Assembly (NCBI RefSeq): GCF_047663525.1
Contig: NC_092588.1
Location: 46,382,501-46,446,500, forward strand
Reading direction: 5' to 3'
DNA length: 64,000 nt
DNA from: Anas platyrhynchos
Taxonomy: Eukaryota; Chordata; Aves; Anseriformes; Anatidae
Every line of letters starts with the position of its first letter. Positions within the stretch are counted from its first letter, which is position 1. The translations under genes were made by a program, and so were the position numbers. This document shows positions 22,347 through 62,000 of the stretch, one piece after another. Under the pieces are notes generated by a model. That model did not search any database, had not been told where the DNA came from, and saw only the letters and a program-made list of their open reading frames with translations.

Positions 22347-22364
22347 TGGCCGCCAGGGGCCGCC
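22347..22364 (+). promoter_or_regulatory. CTCF-like motif abutting tRNA copy 4
   Basis: TGGCCGCCAGGGGCCGCC resembles the CTCF consensus (TGGCCACCAGGGGGCGCTA) with about 3 differences over 18 bp, one of them in the core. It is one base upstream of the tRNA gene. Binding is not certain; a GC-rich flank could match by chance. Confidence 0.35.
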
Positions 22365-23655
22365 CGGGCTTGCTATGTACCAGCCACAGCGACCTGCTGC
22401 CCTCAGGGACAAGCAGTGCTGTCAGCCCAAACTCACCTGGAATTTGCACCCTAACAGCACTCCAGCCCTATTTCTTACCTTCAGCACCTTCCGTGGGGGA
22501 TAGCAGGCCACCCCTTTCCGGTGCAATGCCAAAACAATTAGGTCTTCGCTTTAACAAACTGGTCTTGACAGCCTTGGGGGGGGAGAGGGGAAATTTGGCC
22601 TAGCCAGAAACCTGGACTCCTTGGCTGAACTCAGCTGAGCTGCATCTGGGTAACAGAAGGGCTGTGCTTCTAAGCAATCATAGCTTTATGTTCACACCAA
22701 GCAATTCTGCCTACTTCCAGGAAACTCCACTTCCAAAGTGGAAGATCGTGAGCCAAGTGCCTTTAGCCACTTCCACATTTCACAACCTAGCAGACGTGAC
22801 TGCAGAACACAGCGGCAGGTTTTCCAGTTGTTCCTGTGGCAATAGAGCTCAGGGCCCAAGTTACACAAGGGACAAAACCAAAAGGCTCTGATGCAAAAGG
22901 AGCATTCGAGAAACAAAATAATAGTTCCTGTTACCTGCCTCTCTTGGGAGCTCTTAAGGGGTGACTGTACTACCAGATACACAAGCGCACTCACATATAC
23001 ATATACAAATCAGACACATGTAATTAAAAAGTAAAAAATGATAATAATTGTAAAATCATGGCTGCAGTGAAACAGCATGGAAAGTTCTGTCCAGTGCTTT
23101 GGTTTCAACTCTGCAGGATCAGAGTCTGAAAACACAGAGAAAACAGAACATTTACTGTTATTTGAAGTCAATTACCAGAGTCTTCTCTCCTAAAGTGATG
23201 ATAAAAAATCATTTATGATTATGCTATAAGTGAATTATGATATAAATTAGAAATAAAACAAGCAAAAGAGCTCTACTTTGCTAGAACTGGGACATGCAGA
23301 TTTGTTAACCTGTTGTGACTGACAATCTCATCAGCACAACACTCAAATACCAACACGGGTTTTAGCCTCTCACGTCCACAATCTCTATATCCTGTCACTC
23401 AGCTTGGAGGGGCAAAGCCACAAGGCTTTGCCCAAATAGCTGCTGCTTCAGAGTGCTGACAACTGCCATAATTGGTGTGTGTCACATTAATCACTAACCA
23501 ACTGCTGGCTTATTAGGCAGTCAGAAAGCGACAATTAAATGGATAAAAAGAAAAAACAGGCAGTAATGGAAAGGCAAGCAATTAAGTTGGTTAAAACCCT
23601 TTAAAATATTCAGTGTTTAAAGTATTTGGTACTCTGACCATACTAACTTAACATA

Positions 23656-23703
23656 GAAGCAACTACTCGTACGCCATTTCCTGCAGACTTACTGTCACCT
23701 GTT
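23656..23703 (+). repeat. 48-bp direct repeat, copy B
   Basis: Partner of 22138-22185 (46/48 identical, same orientation, 1.5 kb apart). Its flanks do not match those of copy A, so only this short piece was duplicated or conserved. Confidence 0.85.
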
Positions 23704-25273
23704 CAACCTTGAGAATTAAGTTCATAAGTAGTTCACAGAAAAATATTTAAAGCAAAGCATCCCATGTTTACATTTGTATTTACATATCTATGAAATTGTT
23801 TTAAGTACTAGCTTTAGAAAGGATGAGGATGTTCTGTGGAGATACTTTAATGCAAAACACAATCTCCTTACTTTTCTTGAAAGTTCCACTGGCAGCGTTA
23901 AAATTTTTTATGAATGACAATGTTTTAATTCCTGAACATTCAGCTGTTTTGGACAAGTCACATAGATCATCCTTTAGCAATGAAAGTCCCTTCCTTCTTC
24001 TTTTCCTTTGCCCAATAACCATCATGATATCTGTAGTTTCTGGATACCAGAACTCAAATGTTGGTAGGATTTTAGAAATGTCACAGCATGACATGTTTCA
24101 GGATACATACTGCTTCTAAAAACAGCACAGAAAACCTCTGAACACCTTAACCAAGAGAAGCCCAAGTAGACCAGCAGTTGCAAGATAAAACAACACTTCT
24201 AAGATAAAACAACAGTGGACAAGTCCAGCTTTTTTTTTTTTTTTTAAACCCAAAGGTATTCTGGAAATATTACTATTTTAGGAACAGTACATCTAATAAC
24301 AAAAAGAAGAGCAAACAGAATCCTCTAGAGGAGGCAGGAGAACCAAAGAGGTGAAGCAGCAAGATGCTAATTATCACTGACCAGAGAGAGAAGAGCTGCA
24401 ATTCACCAGCCAGCACTCCCCTTAGTTATATATCACCAGCACTAACCTCACTTTCTGAAATTGTTAAATGCTTTTGCAGCATCCATGATCCCAATTCTCT
24501 CCCTGCCTGATGAGGACCAGCAGTTTAACCACAAACCCCTGTGCCAAATGTCTAACACTCGCTCATCTCTCCCATTAACAAACTTGTTACTTGCTCTCTC
24601 CCTCAGTCTGATTGAAACAGCTGCTTTGGGGAAAAAAATATTTTTCTCTCTGAGATTAAAACTCAATCAGCTTAGATAGAAGCACCTGAAGTTCATTTGT
24701 AGAAAATAATTATGTTCTTACAGCTGCAATTATTTTGCAGCTACCATAGACATTCCTGCAGCTGTCTCACAGACAGTGGTCAATAGGTCTGGAGAAGTAA
24801 GAAAGCTTGCTGGGACTTCTACCCTATGACGTTTTTGCATGACCAGTTGTATTTTTGTGGAAAAAAAGCTCTGAAAGACTCAGAAGTTGCTTTATTTAGT
24901 CACGCAGTACCTAGAAACACAGCATTTTGTTATGATGAGAACATTCCAGAGCAGCAGGGTGACATAAATCCCACTTTCAGAAGTGACTTGGATTTATGCC
25001 AGTCATGGCACTGTACATTTCAAAACACTAAAGAAATGAAATAGCTCTACATTAGCTGGCTTGATTACTAGAAATTCCACTCAATATTTTTTTCCTTCTT
25101 TTAGCCCAAATGCCTTCTGCTCGCCATATGATTGACAAAAATAGATGATCTAAAATCTCTAACAAAATAACATGATTCTCTAACAGACAGGAATATGTAG
25201 CTCTCGGCATTTTATTAACTATTTCAAAGGGATTAAAGAAAAAAAAAAAAGCCCAGTAAACCTTACAGATTTA

Positions 25274-25295
25274 CCCCCCCCCCTTTTTTTTTTTT
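25274..25295. repeat. C10T12 polypyrimidine tract
   Basis: Ten C followed by twelve T, a pure homopyrimidine run. It can adopt triplex or i-motif structure and is probably variable in length. No gene is associated. Confidence 0.85.
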
Positions 25296-28200
25296 AGTTA
25301 GTATTCTTTCTGAGTAAAAGTCAACTAAGACTTAAAAATACCTATATTGTAAGCAAACAAACAGTACCTTTCTACTTGTCTTACTATTATCCCTGTGTCC
25401 ATGCAGCCCAGGCAGGAACTTGGTTACATTATGCCTGCTTCTGAATGGTAAAGCACAGCTACACAGCTTAGTTAAGGGAAGCCCACACAGGCTCAGGCTT
25501 ACAACTCAACTGCACACACCGGTTCTGGCAATTTTCTTTAATACATATATTTTAAAGAAAATAATATATTCTTTAACCTCTTCTACTACTTGAACCTGAG
25601 ACACTCCCTCCACCACATTCCCTGCACCAATAGGCCCTAGGCTTTATAATGAACAAGAATACAAGAATGTAGTCTATTTCCTTCTGCCTTGCCCCTTTCT
25701 TCCTCTCCCAGAATGCTTGCTTTTACACCTTGTCTATTTCTTTGACAGGCTTTCTATATTTCTGCCTGACAACCTTAAGAAAAAAAAAATCAATTTTTTT
25801 TTTAAACTATTTTTCCACTGACATTTTTACATTGGATGAGAATTTACGATCTCATTTTCCTTGTTTATATACAGTTTTCAACATTTTGAAGAATGAGGTT
25901 TTACCTTTCAAAGCACACCCTTGCCCTGCTCATCAATCACATCATTTCTTTTCCTGTTTTTCCCTCTATTTTCTCTTGACCAGAAATTTATTCTGAAATT
26001 TAGGTAAATGTTTTTTGAAATAGCTTCCATCCAATGTGTATTTTAACACTTCTGATTTCTGCTTTAAATTTGGAAAGATCAACTGAGCACCACAAAGAGC
26101 CCAGTTTACTACTTCTAATACAAATATCAGATGTATTTCTGATTAAATAGAAAAAATATGGCTTTTGTAATTAAAAGAAAAAAAATTACTCTGCTTTATA
26201 AAATCTGTTTAGTATCAGTTGGACTTAGCTGTCTTTACTGGTACTACTGCAGACAGAGGACTAGTCTGTGCTGGAACAGGGGCATTGGTGCTCAGCCTTC
26301 AGTAAGATTTTCAAGCAGCAGAAATATCCCTGAGCTTGTTTCCATCCTTCACACACAGACAGTGACCTACCGCAGCTCCTCTTTGTGTTCAGTTTAAACA
26401 GAAGCACAGCAGAAAATACATCTTCAGGTAGTATTTCCCCACCTACAAAGCTGGTTTATCTCTTCTCCAAAGAAAAAATGGGGGGCTAGACTTTAATTAT
26501 ATGATTTTAACACATCTCACATACTGCACTTCTGTAACATCATAAAATCACATCTCTCAAATTCCAGTTAAAAAGTCACCATTATTCACAGCTTACTTCT
26601 CTTTTTGCCACATTCTCGCATGAAATAAACATCCTGCATGTGCCTCACCACACAAACACACAGCAGAATTTAGTGAAAGGATACAATACACACCAACTTT
26701 TATGATTTCTGCTCAGGACATCATAATAACAATACACTGAGCAAACTTCAGCTGAGCAGCATCAGAAGAGAAAGGAAACAACAGCTATTAAACTAACATG
26801 ATACAAAATGGGTGCAAGGTGTTGGAAGCTGGAGCCCAAGCCATGGCAGCACCACAGAAGAACCCCCAGGGCCACCCCACTAACACTGCCAACTGAGGGC
26901 ACCTCCCTGCACCCCCTCCTCAGAGACAGCATGCCCTAACCCCAGAAACACCACACTATGAAACCTACAGTTTTCTACGAGGAAAAGACTACAGAAAAGA
27001 CTGCACACAAACCTCCTCTCCTTCGAGGGCTGCTCAGGCAGACACCAAACCCACACCGGAGGGCTCTCCTCCTCCCGCCCTCAGAAGCTGACAGAGCTCC
27101 ACCCGGTGCTGGAACCTTCTGTTACAGCACCCCACCGGCATAACTCTTCCCTCCAACACCCCAATTCCTTTTTTTTTTTTTTTTTCTTCTTCATGTGAGG
27201 TGATGAAACAGCTGGGAGGAGAGGTTCACCATCACACGCACAGAGGGACACCATACCTCAGGCACACCCTAGCTCCTGATGTTATCGCTGGGCCAGTCGG
27301 TAAGTCTCCAAAAGTACAGCCTCGCCTGTACGGTGAGGGCATTTCATGGCATCCAGCCCTCATCTTCCCTCCCAAGCAGCCCAACATTACAGCTGCCTAC
27401 TGGATCTTTCAGGGATGGGGAATGCAGTGTTGGCAAGAGCAGGTTTTGCCCTAGGTTTCTCACGTGTGATGGCCAAAGTAGCAAAAATTGCAGCCAAGTG
27501 TATAGACCTTTAAAAAAGCAAAAATACCTTTTTGTAAATTTTTAAACATGTAAATTCATAATTAGATTTACGTCCATGCATTTTTAAGGCATTGCAGTGA
27601 AGGTGAAGGTTAGAAAAAGTAATTTAAAAATATGTATATCAATCCATGTTTACGGAGGATGGAATTGTTATGTCATAAACACATTCCTGGTAGTTGATGG
27701 CACTTGGGAGCGTGACTTTTTAAATTACTTGGATATACAATATATCTTTCCCTGTTATTTTCATATTTTTTTTCCTTCTTAAAGAGACTATAAAACATAG
27801 GGCTGGTTTGTAAACTGTAAAAACTTGCCCTGTTCTACAGAAGAAAAATGTTGATCTCTCAAGTGTCAACACCAGACATCAGGTTAACTGCTAGCAAGCA
27901 AAGGCCATTTTTCACGAGGATGGGAAAACCCACCGTTGATCTCTCCTTCCAGCACAGCTGCTCAAATTATGTAGCTTTTGCTGCTCCAGCTTGCTCCCAT
28001 CTGTCTCAGTTCCTTGGAGTCTCTGAAAATTTTGGCAGTAGCCCATCTGTTGTGCATTTGTAACTTTACTGTCTTTGCATATTGCTAAATATTTTTTTTT
28101 TCTAAAAAAAAATGAGGGAGAAACAAGAAACTCAAAATTTTCTTCAGGCAAAAGCCAAGATAGTTTTCTGATGACAAAAGCTCACGCCTTTCTGTTGCTC

Positions 28201-30339
28201 AGGAGTCCTCCTTTGGCTAAATATTGTTAGTAAAATTTCAGCTACTTCAATACTTCTCAAATAAAAGGTTCTGAAATAATGTTAATGGTATATAGTACCA
28301 CTTATACAGGATCAATGCAGGCTTTGAATTGTTAACCAGTCAATTAAGACTATAGCAGCATTTGAATTGATTGTACCTAAAGAATCTCTAATCTTCATCT
28401 CTAAAGAACTTTATGTCATGAAAGGTTCATCTTTTCAAAAGATAAAGATAAATACAAGTTATGTTGTTGTTCTAAGGTAATGGAGAAAAACATAAAACCA
28501 ATCTTCTGGTTACTCAGGAATGTCTGGTCGAACTATGATCTTTGTCATCACTACTAAAGGTGATTGACCTTTACCTTGGAATAATTAACATTGGTTAGCT
28601 ACCTCACTCTAAATTCCTACAGATGATTAAGGTACTCCTAGGCCCAGATGGGAGTCCTAAAGGTGACTGAATTTGCATAAATAAGGTCACATGAAAAACA
28701 TATGTCTTACTTCTGCGGGATTTTATATCACAGTTGCTACTACCAGTGAAGTGCTTTCTGTAAGAAAGCTTCTGCAGGTGAGAAATACAGATGCAGCTTT
28801 TCTAGTTTTTCTTGTAACTATCCAGACTTCACTTTTTTCACAGATGTCTGATTTGGTGCCTTCCAATGGCCTACTCAAGTTTTGTGTTCACAGTAGTTGA
28901 TTAATTAGTTTAATTAACGTTCATAAGAAAGAGGAGTTGTTGAGATAGCAAAAGCTATTCTGTTTTCCCTCTAGTGTTTTGAGTGCAGAAAATGTGCTGA
29001 ATCTTCTTTGTATGTTATAGCAGCTGGCATAGGAAAATGAATTATTTATATTGAAAAGATATCTCTTTACTTCACAAGAGCTACAGATACATCAATTTAA
29101 CGCGATTGTTAATCTTAAAACATCCAAAAAACATTCAGAAATGACGCACAAACATTCATAACCCCTGCCCCCCCGTCCATCCGTCCCCCCCAACAAACAA
29201 ATGAAAACAAAAACAAAAAATAAGAATGGTATTTAACTCTGTCAGAACTAGTTTTAGTATTTTTAAAAAATGCATGTAACACAGCTTAAATTTAAAAACA
29301 GTTAATTTCACAATTTCACAACAGCTTTATTTCTAATTCCTATTCTCACTAGAACTGTTCATAGTATTAGAGAGCTGACAGCTAACTACATCCTTTCCAA
29401 ATACCATGATTCTTTGTTCCACATGCCGTTTTCTTGTGGCTGGCACAATCATGAAATCTGTAGCAGATCAACACTAAAGCCTTTCAAGCACCATGCAAAT
29501 AACTGCTGTACAGAATAAAGAGAGCGAGTTGCTTTCAATTATTCCAGCTTTGTGTTGCCACTTGTCTGAGAATCCAGCTCCAGAAACAACTGAATTGCAA
29601 TCCAAGCAATCCGTCATGTTAGTGCTAATGTACATAAGCCAGCCCATTTGTTGTCATCAAAAGCCAGTAAGGCAACATGAAAACCAGGCAGGCCAGCTAG
29701 AAACCAGTCGGGTAGCAATCTTACATTTATTCACCATCTGATTTGTTTTTCCCTTAGCTAGACTTCGGCTTGATGGGTGAGTAATGCCTTCTGCTCTGTT
29801 GTCATATTCTGTGGAGTGAGAAACACGGCTTAACTTAGCTAAAATTCATTGTCTGGTGTAGCACTAATGCAGCGCAAGAATGATCTCCTTGCCTCTGTAA
29901 GTGGAAAAATGGAAGTTGTTAGTAACAGGGTGTCACCTTATGGTGGCTAATGTGCTGTACAATTTAGGTGTACATGCAGGAATACCTATTACCTACAGAG
30001 AAGAGCTCAAAAGTACAGTAACTACCATGTAAAACTAGGGAAAAGTTGTGAATTCTTCTCGCCCTGCAGAGAACCAGAATGTCAATTCTTGTTGAGTGCA
30101 TCGTTTCAGGTACAGTAGCAGGCTTATATTTCAGAGATACTTGGGAGAATTCTATTGTTCAGACAACAGGGAAGTGTAAAGTGGAAGGCAGCCTGGGTTT
30201 GGTTAAACTCTAAAACCCGTGTCGATGAATAATATTCACGTGGAATTTGTTACAGAACAGCAACACGTCACGGTTGAGCTCAAGCTCAAGGCGCCTCTTC
30301 CTTTGGTCTCCTGACTGATGACTGACTCCCTCATCCCAG

Positions 30340-30560
30340 CTTTAGGTTTCGTGTCACCTGCTGGCCTCGGGGGAGGGAGTGGAAAAGGAGAAAGCCCAGG
30401 AGAAAAGGAGAAAGGCAGGGAGGCTGGGGGGCACCGAGGACGGTGTGTGTGGAAGGGGAACAAGCTGCTGAGGAAGCGGGGCCAGGCCCTGAGGGAGGCC
30501 GCCTCGCCCCTGCTGCCGCCTCGCGGCCCAAGTCTGAATTTCTCAGCTTCCTGACCACCG
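30340..30560. promoter_or_regulatory. Orphan GC-rich island with CTCF-type motif
   Basis: About 220 bp of GC-rich sequence with several CpGs in an AT-rich setting, 3.0 kb upstream of the UBE2V2 ATG. It contains an exact CCGCGNGGNGGCAG match on the minus strand (30513-30526). It could be an insulator, an enhancer or the start of a non-coding RNA; no exon can be defined. Confidence 0.5.
30513..30526 (-). promoter_or_regulatory. CTCF core motif
   Basis: Minus strand reads CCGCGAGGCGGCAG, a perfect fit to the vertebrate CTCF core CCGCGNGGNGGCAG. Occupancy has to be shown by experiment. Confidence 0.55.
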
Positions 30561-31263
30561 GAGCAAAGATGGTCTTATATTTACATATATGTATTTTTTC
30601 CTTTTTCCCATTTAAATCGTTACGTTCCGTGTCTTTTCCTTACAGAGGATGCCGGAGGAGTGGAAACGAAGGTGGCAGGAGCAGGGCAACCCTGCCTGGT
30701 TTGTAAGCTGTACGGCCCGTTAGAAAAGGGACCGCTTAGGGCGCTACCAAAATACCACCATCCAGCCTGCTCCCTTATTTATTCGTGCTTCCTTAGATAA
30801 ATATATGTGTATACGTTTAGATTATAAAACCATTTCAGTCAGCTATGTAATATTTTTCACTTATTAAACGTTTCCTGGACCATATTTTTCATGTGTACAC
30901 CTTCAAAATTGGAAAGAACTTGGGTTTTCGTGTTGAATTTGGAACAGTTATTCAATACAAGTTTTTTATAATAACACCTTTTTTTATTTTTTCCTTATAT
31001 AGGTCAATATTTTGGAGACCATCCTATATGAAACCAGCTGAATAACAAAGACTTGTGTTATAACAGAAATTAATTAAGATTATTCTGGTAGCATACATGC
31101 TGGAATATACACTGCATGATTCCAGCTGTGAGTTGCTGTCAGCTGCTGGTGAGTAGAAAGAATGACTCAGCAAGACACAGTGAATTTGTAATCAGGAATG
31201 GTTGTGTTGTTATCAGCAAGTCTGGAGTGCACAAGCCTATGTTTCAAAGTTTTTTTTTCAGAT

Positions 31264-31336
31264 GGGGAATTAGCTCAAATGGTAGAGCGCTCGCTTAGCA
31301 TGCGAGAGGTAGCGGGATCGATGCCCGCATTCTCCA
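31264..31336 (+). tRNA. tRNA-Ala (AGC), copy 5
   Basis: Body identical to the other four copies, plus strand, TTTTT terminator 6 nt downstream. It lies alone 8.9 kb from copy 4, with which it shares its 3' flank in inverted orientation. It is 2.3 kb upstream of the UBE2V2 ATG and 0.7 kb from the GC-rich island. Confidence 0.97.
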
Positions 31337-31402
31337 GGGAATGTTTTTGGTATTTATTCTTTGTGCAGTACTTAAAAATATGTCCTATTCATACCATTAT
31401 AC
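31337..31402 (+). repeat. Duplicated tRNA 3' flank, partner copy
   Basis: Aligns with the reverse complement of 22208-22272 (6 mismatches in 65). The homology ends after CATTATAC; beyond it the two loci are unrelated. Confidence 0.9.
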
Positions 31403-33390
31403 AAGAAAAACTAAGTGTAGAAAAAAAAAGACTGAATTATAATCTAAAAAGATTCACATATTTTCAGTATTTTATTTTTGCTTTTCCAAATGATAAGTTT
31501 TTTCTTTTATGTACAGGAGGAAAAATATTCCTTACATAAAATAACAAAGCTTATTGACATTTCAATACAGTAATGAACAACACGAATAAATTACAGAGAA
31601 AAATAAATTAAAACTTTGGTTTATGATTGCATTATGTAGTTTATAATTTTATTATTATTATTATTATTTTTCGTAATGCAGTTTAGTGTATGATGAAACA
31701 CATACTGTATTTGCCCTGTGAGGATTACTAATTTTTGTTGTTGTTGTGTAAGCTATTTATTAGAAGAAATGGGCTAGAATATTCTATATATTATTTCTCA
31801 TAACAAGATTGTAGCTTGTGAAGCTTCACATCTGTGAAATACCATGGAAATTTTCTTTGTACAACTATGCTTACACATTTTAAGTTGTTGTGAGATAATT
31901 TTTTATTCTGATTTGATTTTCTTACTAGCTCATTCAGGTATTTAACTGCTTGCAATTCCAGCTTGAGGCAGCATGAAGAAACAGTGAAACTTTCCTATAA
32001 ATACAGAGAATTTGTACAATCGGGATCTTGGAAGTATGCATCCTAAAATGAATGGAAATCAGGAAACAAAAATTATGAATTGGGTCTCAAGTTAATGAAG
32101 GGGGAAGTAGTGTGCTGCATGGATGTGCAAGAGATCCTCCTATGACATGATATGAAAGTTAACCTGTGGATGGATGAAATAGAAAGTGAATTTGCATATT
32201 TTTGCGATATTTGCCACATACAGGGGAGAAAAGATGCAACTGTAAGACTGCCAGGTAATTGCAGTTAAAATGAAGTCCACTTTTTAGAAGAGCATTGTAG
32301 CCTTCAGGAGCCCTCTCTACGGTCAGGTAATGATTTAAATGTCTGTTTGCTTAGAATAAGATTCTGTACTGGTTATCTATGTATTTTTTAAATTATTGCT
32401 TCTGTGTTTTCTGTGTTCCTATTACTGCATAATACTTGATGCTTCCTCTGCTTTTAAAGAGGATGAGTAATGTTGCTCTTCTCAGCTAATCAGATGCAAG
32501 TTTGTGCAGATGAAATGAGAGAATTCAGTGGGGCAGGTGCAGTCTGCAGTCACTTGCAGAGCTACGGCTTCTGACTGTAAACTCTGGACTAATGAGTGCT
32601 CATTATATTTATGTGCAGCTCCCTATAGAGGAGCGCTGGTATCTGTTATGGCTTGTGAATGTACTGCGATATGAATAAAAGAGCTTTTTCTTATCCCATG
32701 TAGCATTGAATGTCTTCTTTTTAGATACACTGTCTTGTGAAGAATTTACTGGGCTGACAAAAATAAGGGTCCAAGCTCCCAAAAGCAGTACCTGTGGGAG
32801 GAAATTACCAGATGATGGTGCAAGTAGTTTCCAGAGCCCAGTGTCCATTCCAGAGCAATGACTCCTCTGGCTCTATCTGGACTTTTTGAGTCAGTAGTTT
32901 CATAGATATATTATGTGCAAAGAAAAACAAGGTAATTCGGTGTGTTTTATTAGTATTATTATTGCCACTCTCAGAGGTCAAAAGCCTATATCATATTGTG
33001 CTTAACCGAGTTACACGAGTTAATTATTCATTCTGTGAAAAACAATGTTTGCAGTAGAGATGTATGATACAGTTATCGAATGCCTGGGTGTAGTGTAATC
33101 TGAGAAAGGGAGAAGAATTATTCCTCATTTATCTTCTCTCAAGATTTTATTCCAAATATCACCTGAAAAGGCCATCCCCCAGCGACGGGCTGGAGCTTGG
33201 GGACCATTATGGAGGTTTGGGGACCAACTCTGGAGGCTGCGCTTTGCAGCAAGGGGGCTGGCTGGCTGCAGGATCTGTGCTTTAAAAACCTAAACTGTGT
33301 AGAAAACAATTTATTTAATAATTTACGTCACACACTTGTCAGTCACGCTGTGCCCTCCACCTGCTGCAGGACACCCCCCCCCCCCCCCAC
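31403..33390. other. Intergenic, no gene recognised
   Basis: 2 kb of AT-rich DNA with an (ATT)6 run at 31651-31668, then rising GC. A C15 run at 33374-33388 marks the edge of the UBE2V2 CpG island. No gene seen. Confidence 0.6.
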
Positions 33391-33561
33391 ATATCCCCCC
33401 TCAGCCCGCGTGGCCCCGCCCCTTCCCCGTGGCCCCGCCCCCCTCCGGGCCGCGCGGGAAGTGACAGGAGGGGAGGGAGGGGTGGGGGGGGTGCGCGAGG
33501 CGGAAGTGACGCGCGCGCGGCGTGCAGGCCCGGCCGGGTGCTGGGGGGGGGCTCGGACAAG
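33391..33561 (+). promoter_or_regulatory. UBE2V2: UBE2V2 CpG-island promoter
   Basis: GC-rich, TATA-less region before the UBE2V2 ATG; the CpG island runs on to about 33850. It holds GC boxes (GGCCCCGCCC at 33412 and 33431), two ETS-type cores (GGGAAGTGAC at 33456, CGGAAGTGACG at 33501, the latter overlapping a CRE-like half site) and a YY1-like AAGATGGC across the start codon (33559-33566). This is a typical housekeeping architecture. The transcription start is not determined. Confidence 0.75.
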
Positions 33562-61291
<27,730 letters not shown>

Positions 61292-61912
61292 TTTTAGCTG
61301 ATTCTCAAACTTCTGTCTTAAAACAACAACCTTCTACTCATGTTAATGTCTTGATTAAATCTCACAATGCAAACACCCACACATTAAAAGAATTTCAGCT
61401 GGTATACATGACCTGGACATTTGTAAGAATATATATAATATATGTATGCCCAATATGTTTTCAGGCACTATGGGAGAAAAAGGCAGCACAATTATTTTTT
61501 TCTCTTATCAAGGCACTGTCATTTAAGCATAAGCCTGAAATAGCCTAAAATTGGAATTCAGGTTTTACAAGATGAAAGCATGACAGAAAGTGTCAGATTG
61601 CTGTGGAATAATATATGTTTCTGAAAATAATCTCTTGAGAAGGCAAAATATAAATGGCATGCTTTATCCATCTTGCTTAGTAAAAGAGCTGCAGTTAAAA
61701 TTTGTTTTAAAGTAGCAGGTACAGTGAATACCGTTGCTCATCTTGTTTAATTTTGCAAGGGTGTGGGTGCCGACTACTAGTAGTGTCACAAAGTATGTTC
61801 AGGATTGTTTTGATACCTGTATTTATAAAAAGGGGGGATTAATTTCTGTTAAGCAGCTCCTGTGTGTTACATGTATCGGACATGGCAAATATTTGTTTAC
61901 AGTCTTTGTTCT

Positions 61913-61918
61913 AATAAA
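61913..61918 (+). terminator. UBE2V2: UBE2V2 proximal polyadenylation signal
   Basis: First canonical AATAAA after the stop codon (within TTCTAATAAACC). It would give a 3' UTR of roughly 0.65 kb. Confidence 0.6.
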
Positions 61919-61994
61919 CCATGCATTTAAGTTTTAGTGAAACAAAGGAAATGTATGGATATGTGATTGAGATTAAAGTTAGTCTTAAAATGTA

Positions 61995-62000
61995 AATAAA
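61995..62000 (+). terminator. UBE2V2: UBE2V2 alternative polyadenylation signal
   Basis: AATAAA 82 bp after the proximal one, followed by GTGGAAAGTGTCTG, a modest GU-rich downstream element. Confidence 0.5.

Larger units (their letters stand above)
22346..30339. other. Intergenic, no gene recognised
   Basis: 8 kb of mostly AT-rich DNA. Contents seen: direct-repeat copy B (23656-23703), T14 near 24231-24245, a C10T12 tract (25274-25295), a GC-richer but CpG-poor stretch at about 26820-27140, and a C-rich run near 29163-29190. None of the open frames shows codon bias or a known domain. Confidence 0.6.

Noticed and set aside
26820..27140. GC-richer stretch as a possible exon or promoter
   Set aside because: It is CpG-poor apart from a few sites, has no consistent frame, splice pair or motif set, and matches no repeat or gene I know.
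20813..31539. Open frames at 20813-21178, 22145-22330 and 31198-31539 that share a peptide with ELAQMVERSLSMREVAGSMP, looking like a small repeated protein family
   Set aside because: The shared peptide is only the tRNA-Ala gene body read as codons. Outside the tRNA the frames have nothing in common.
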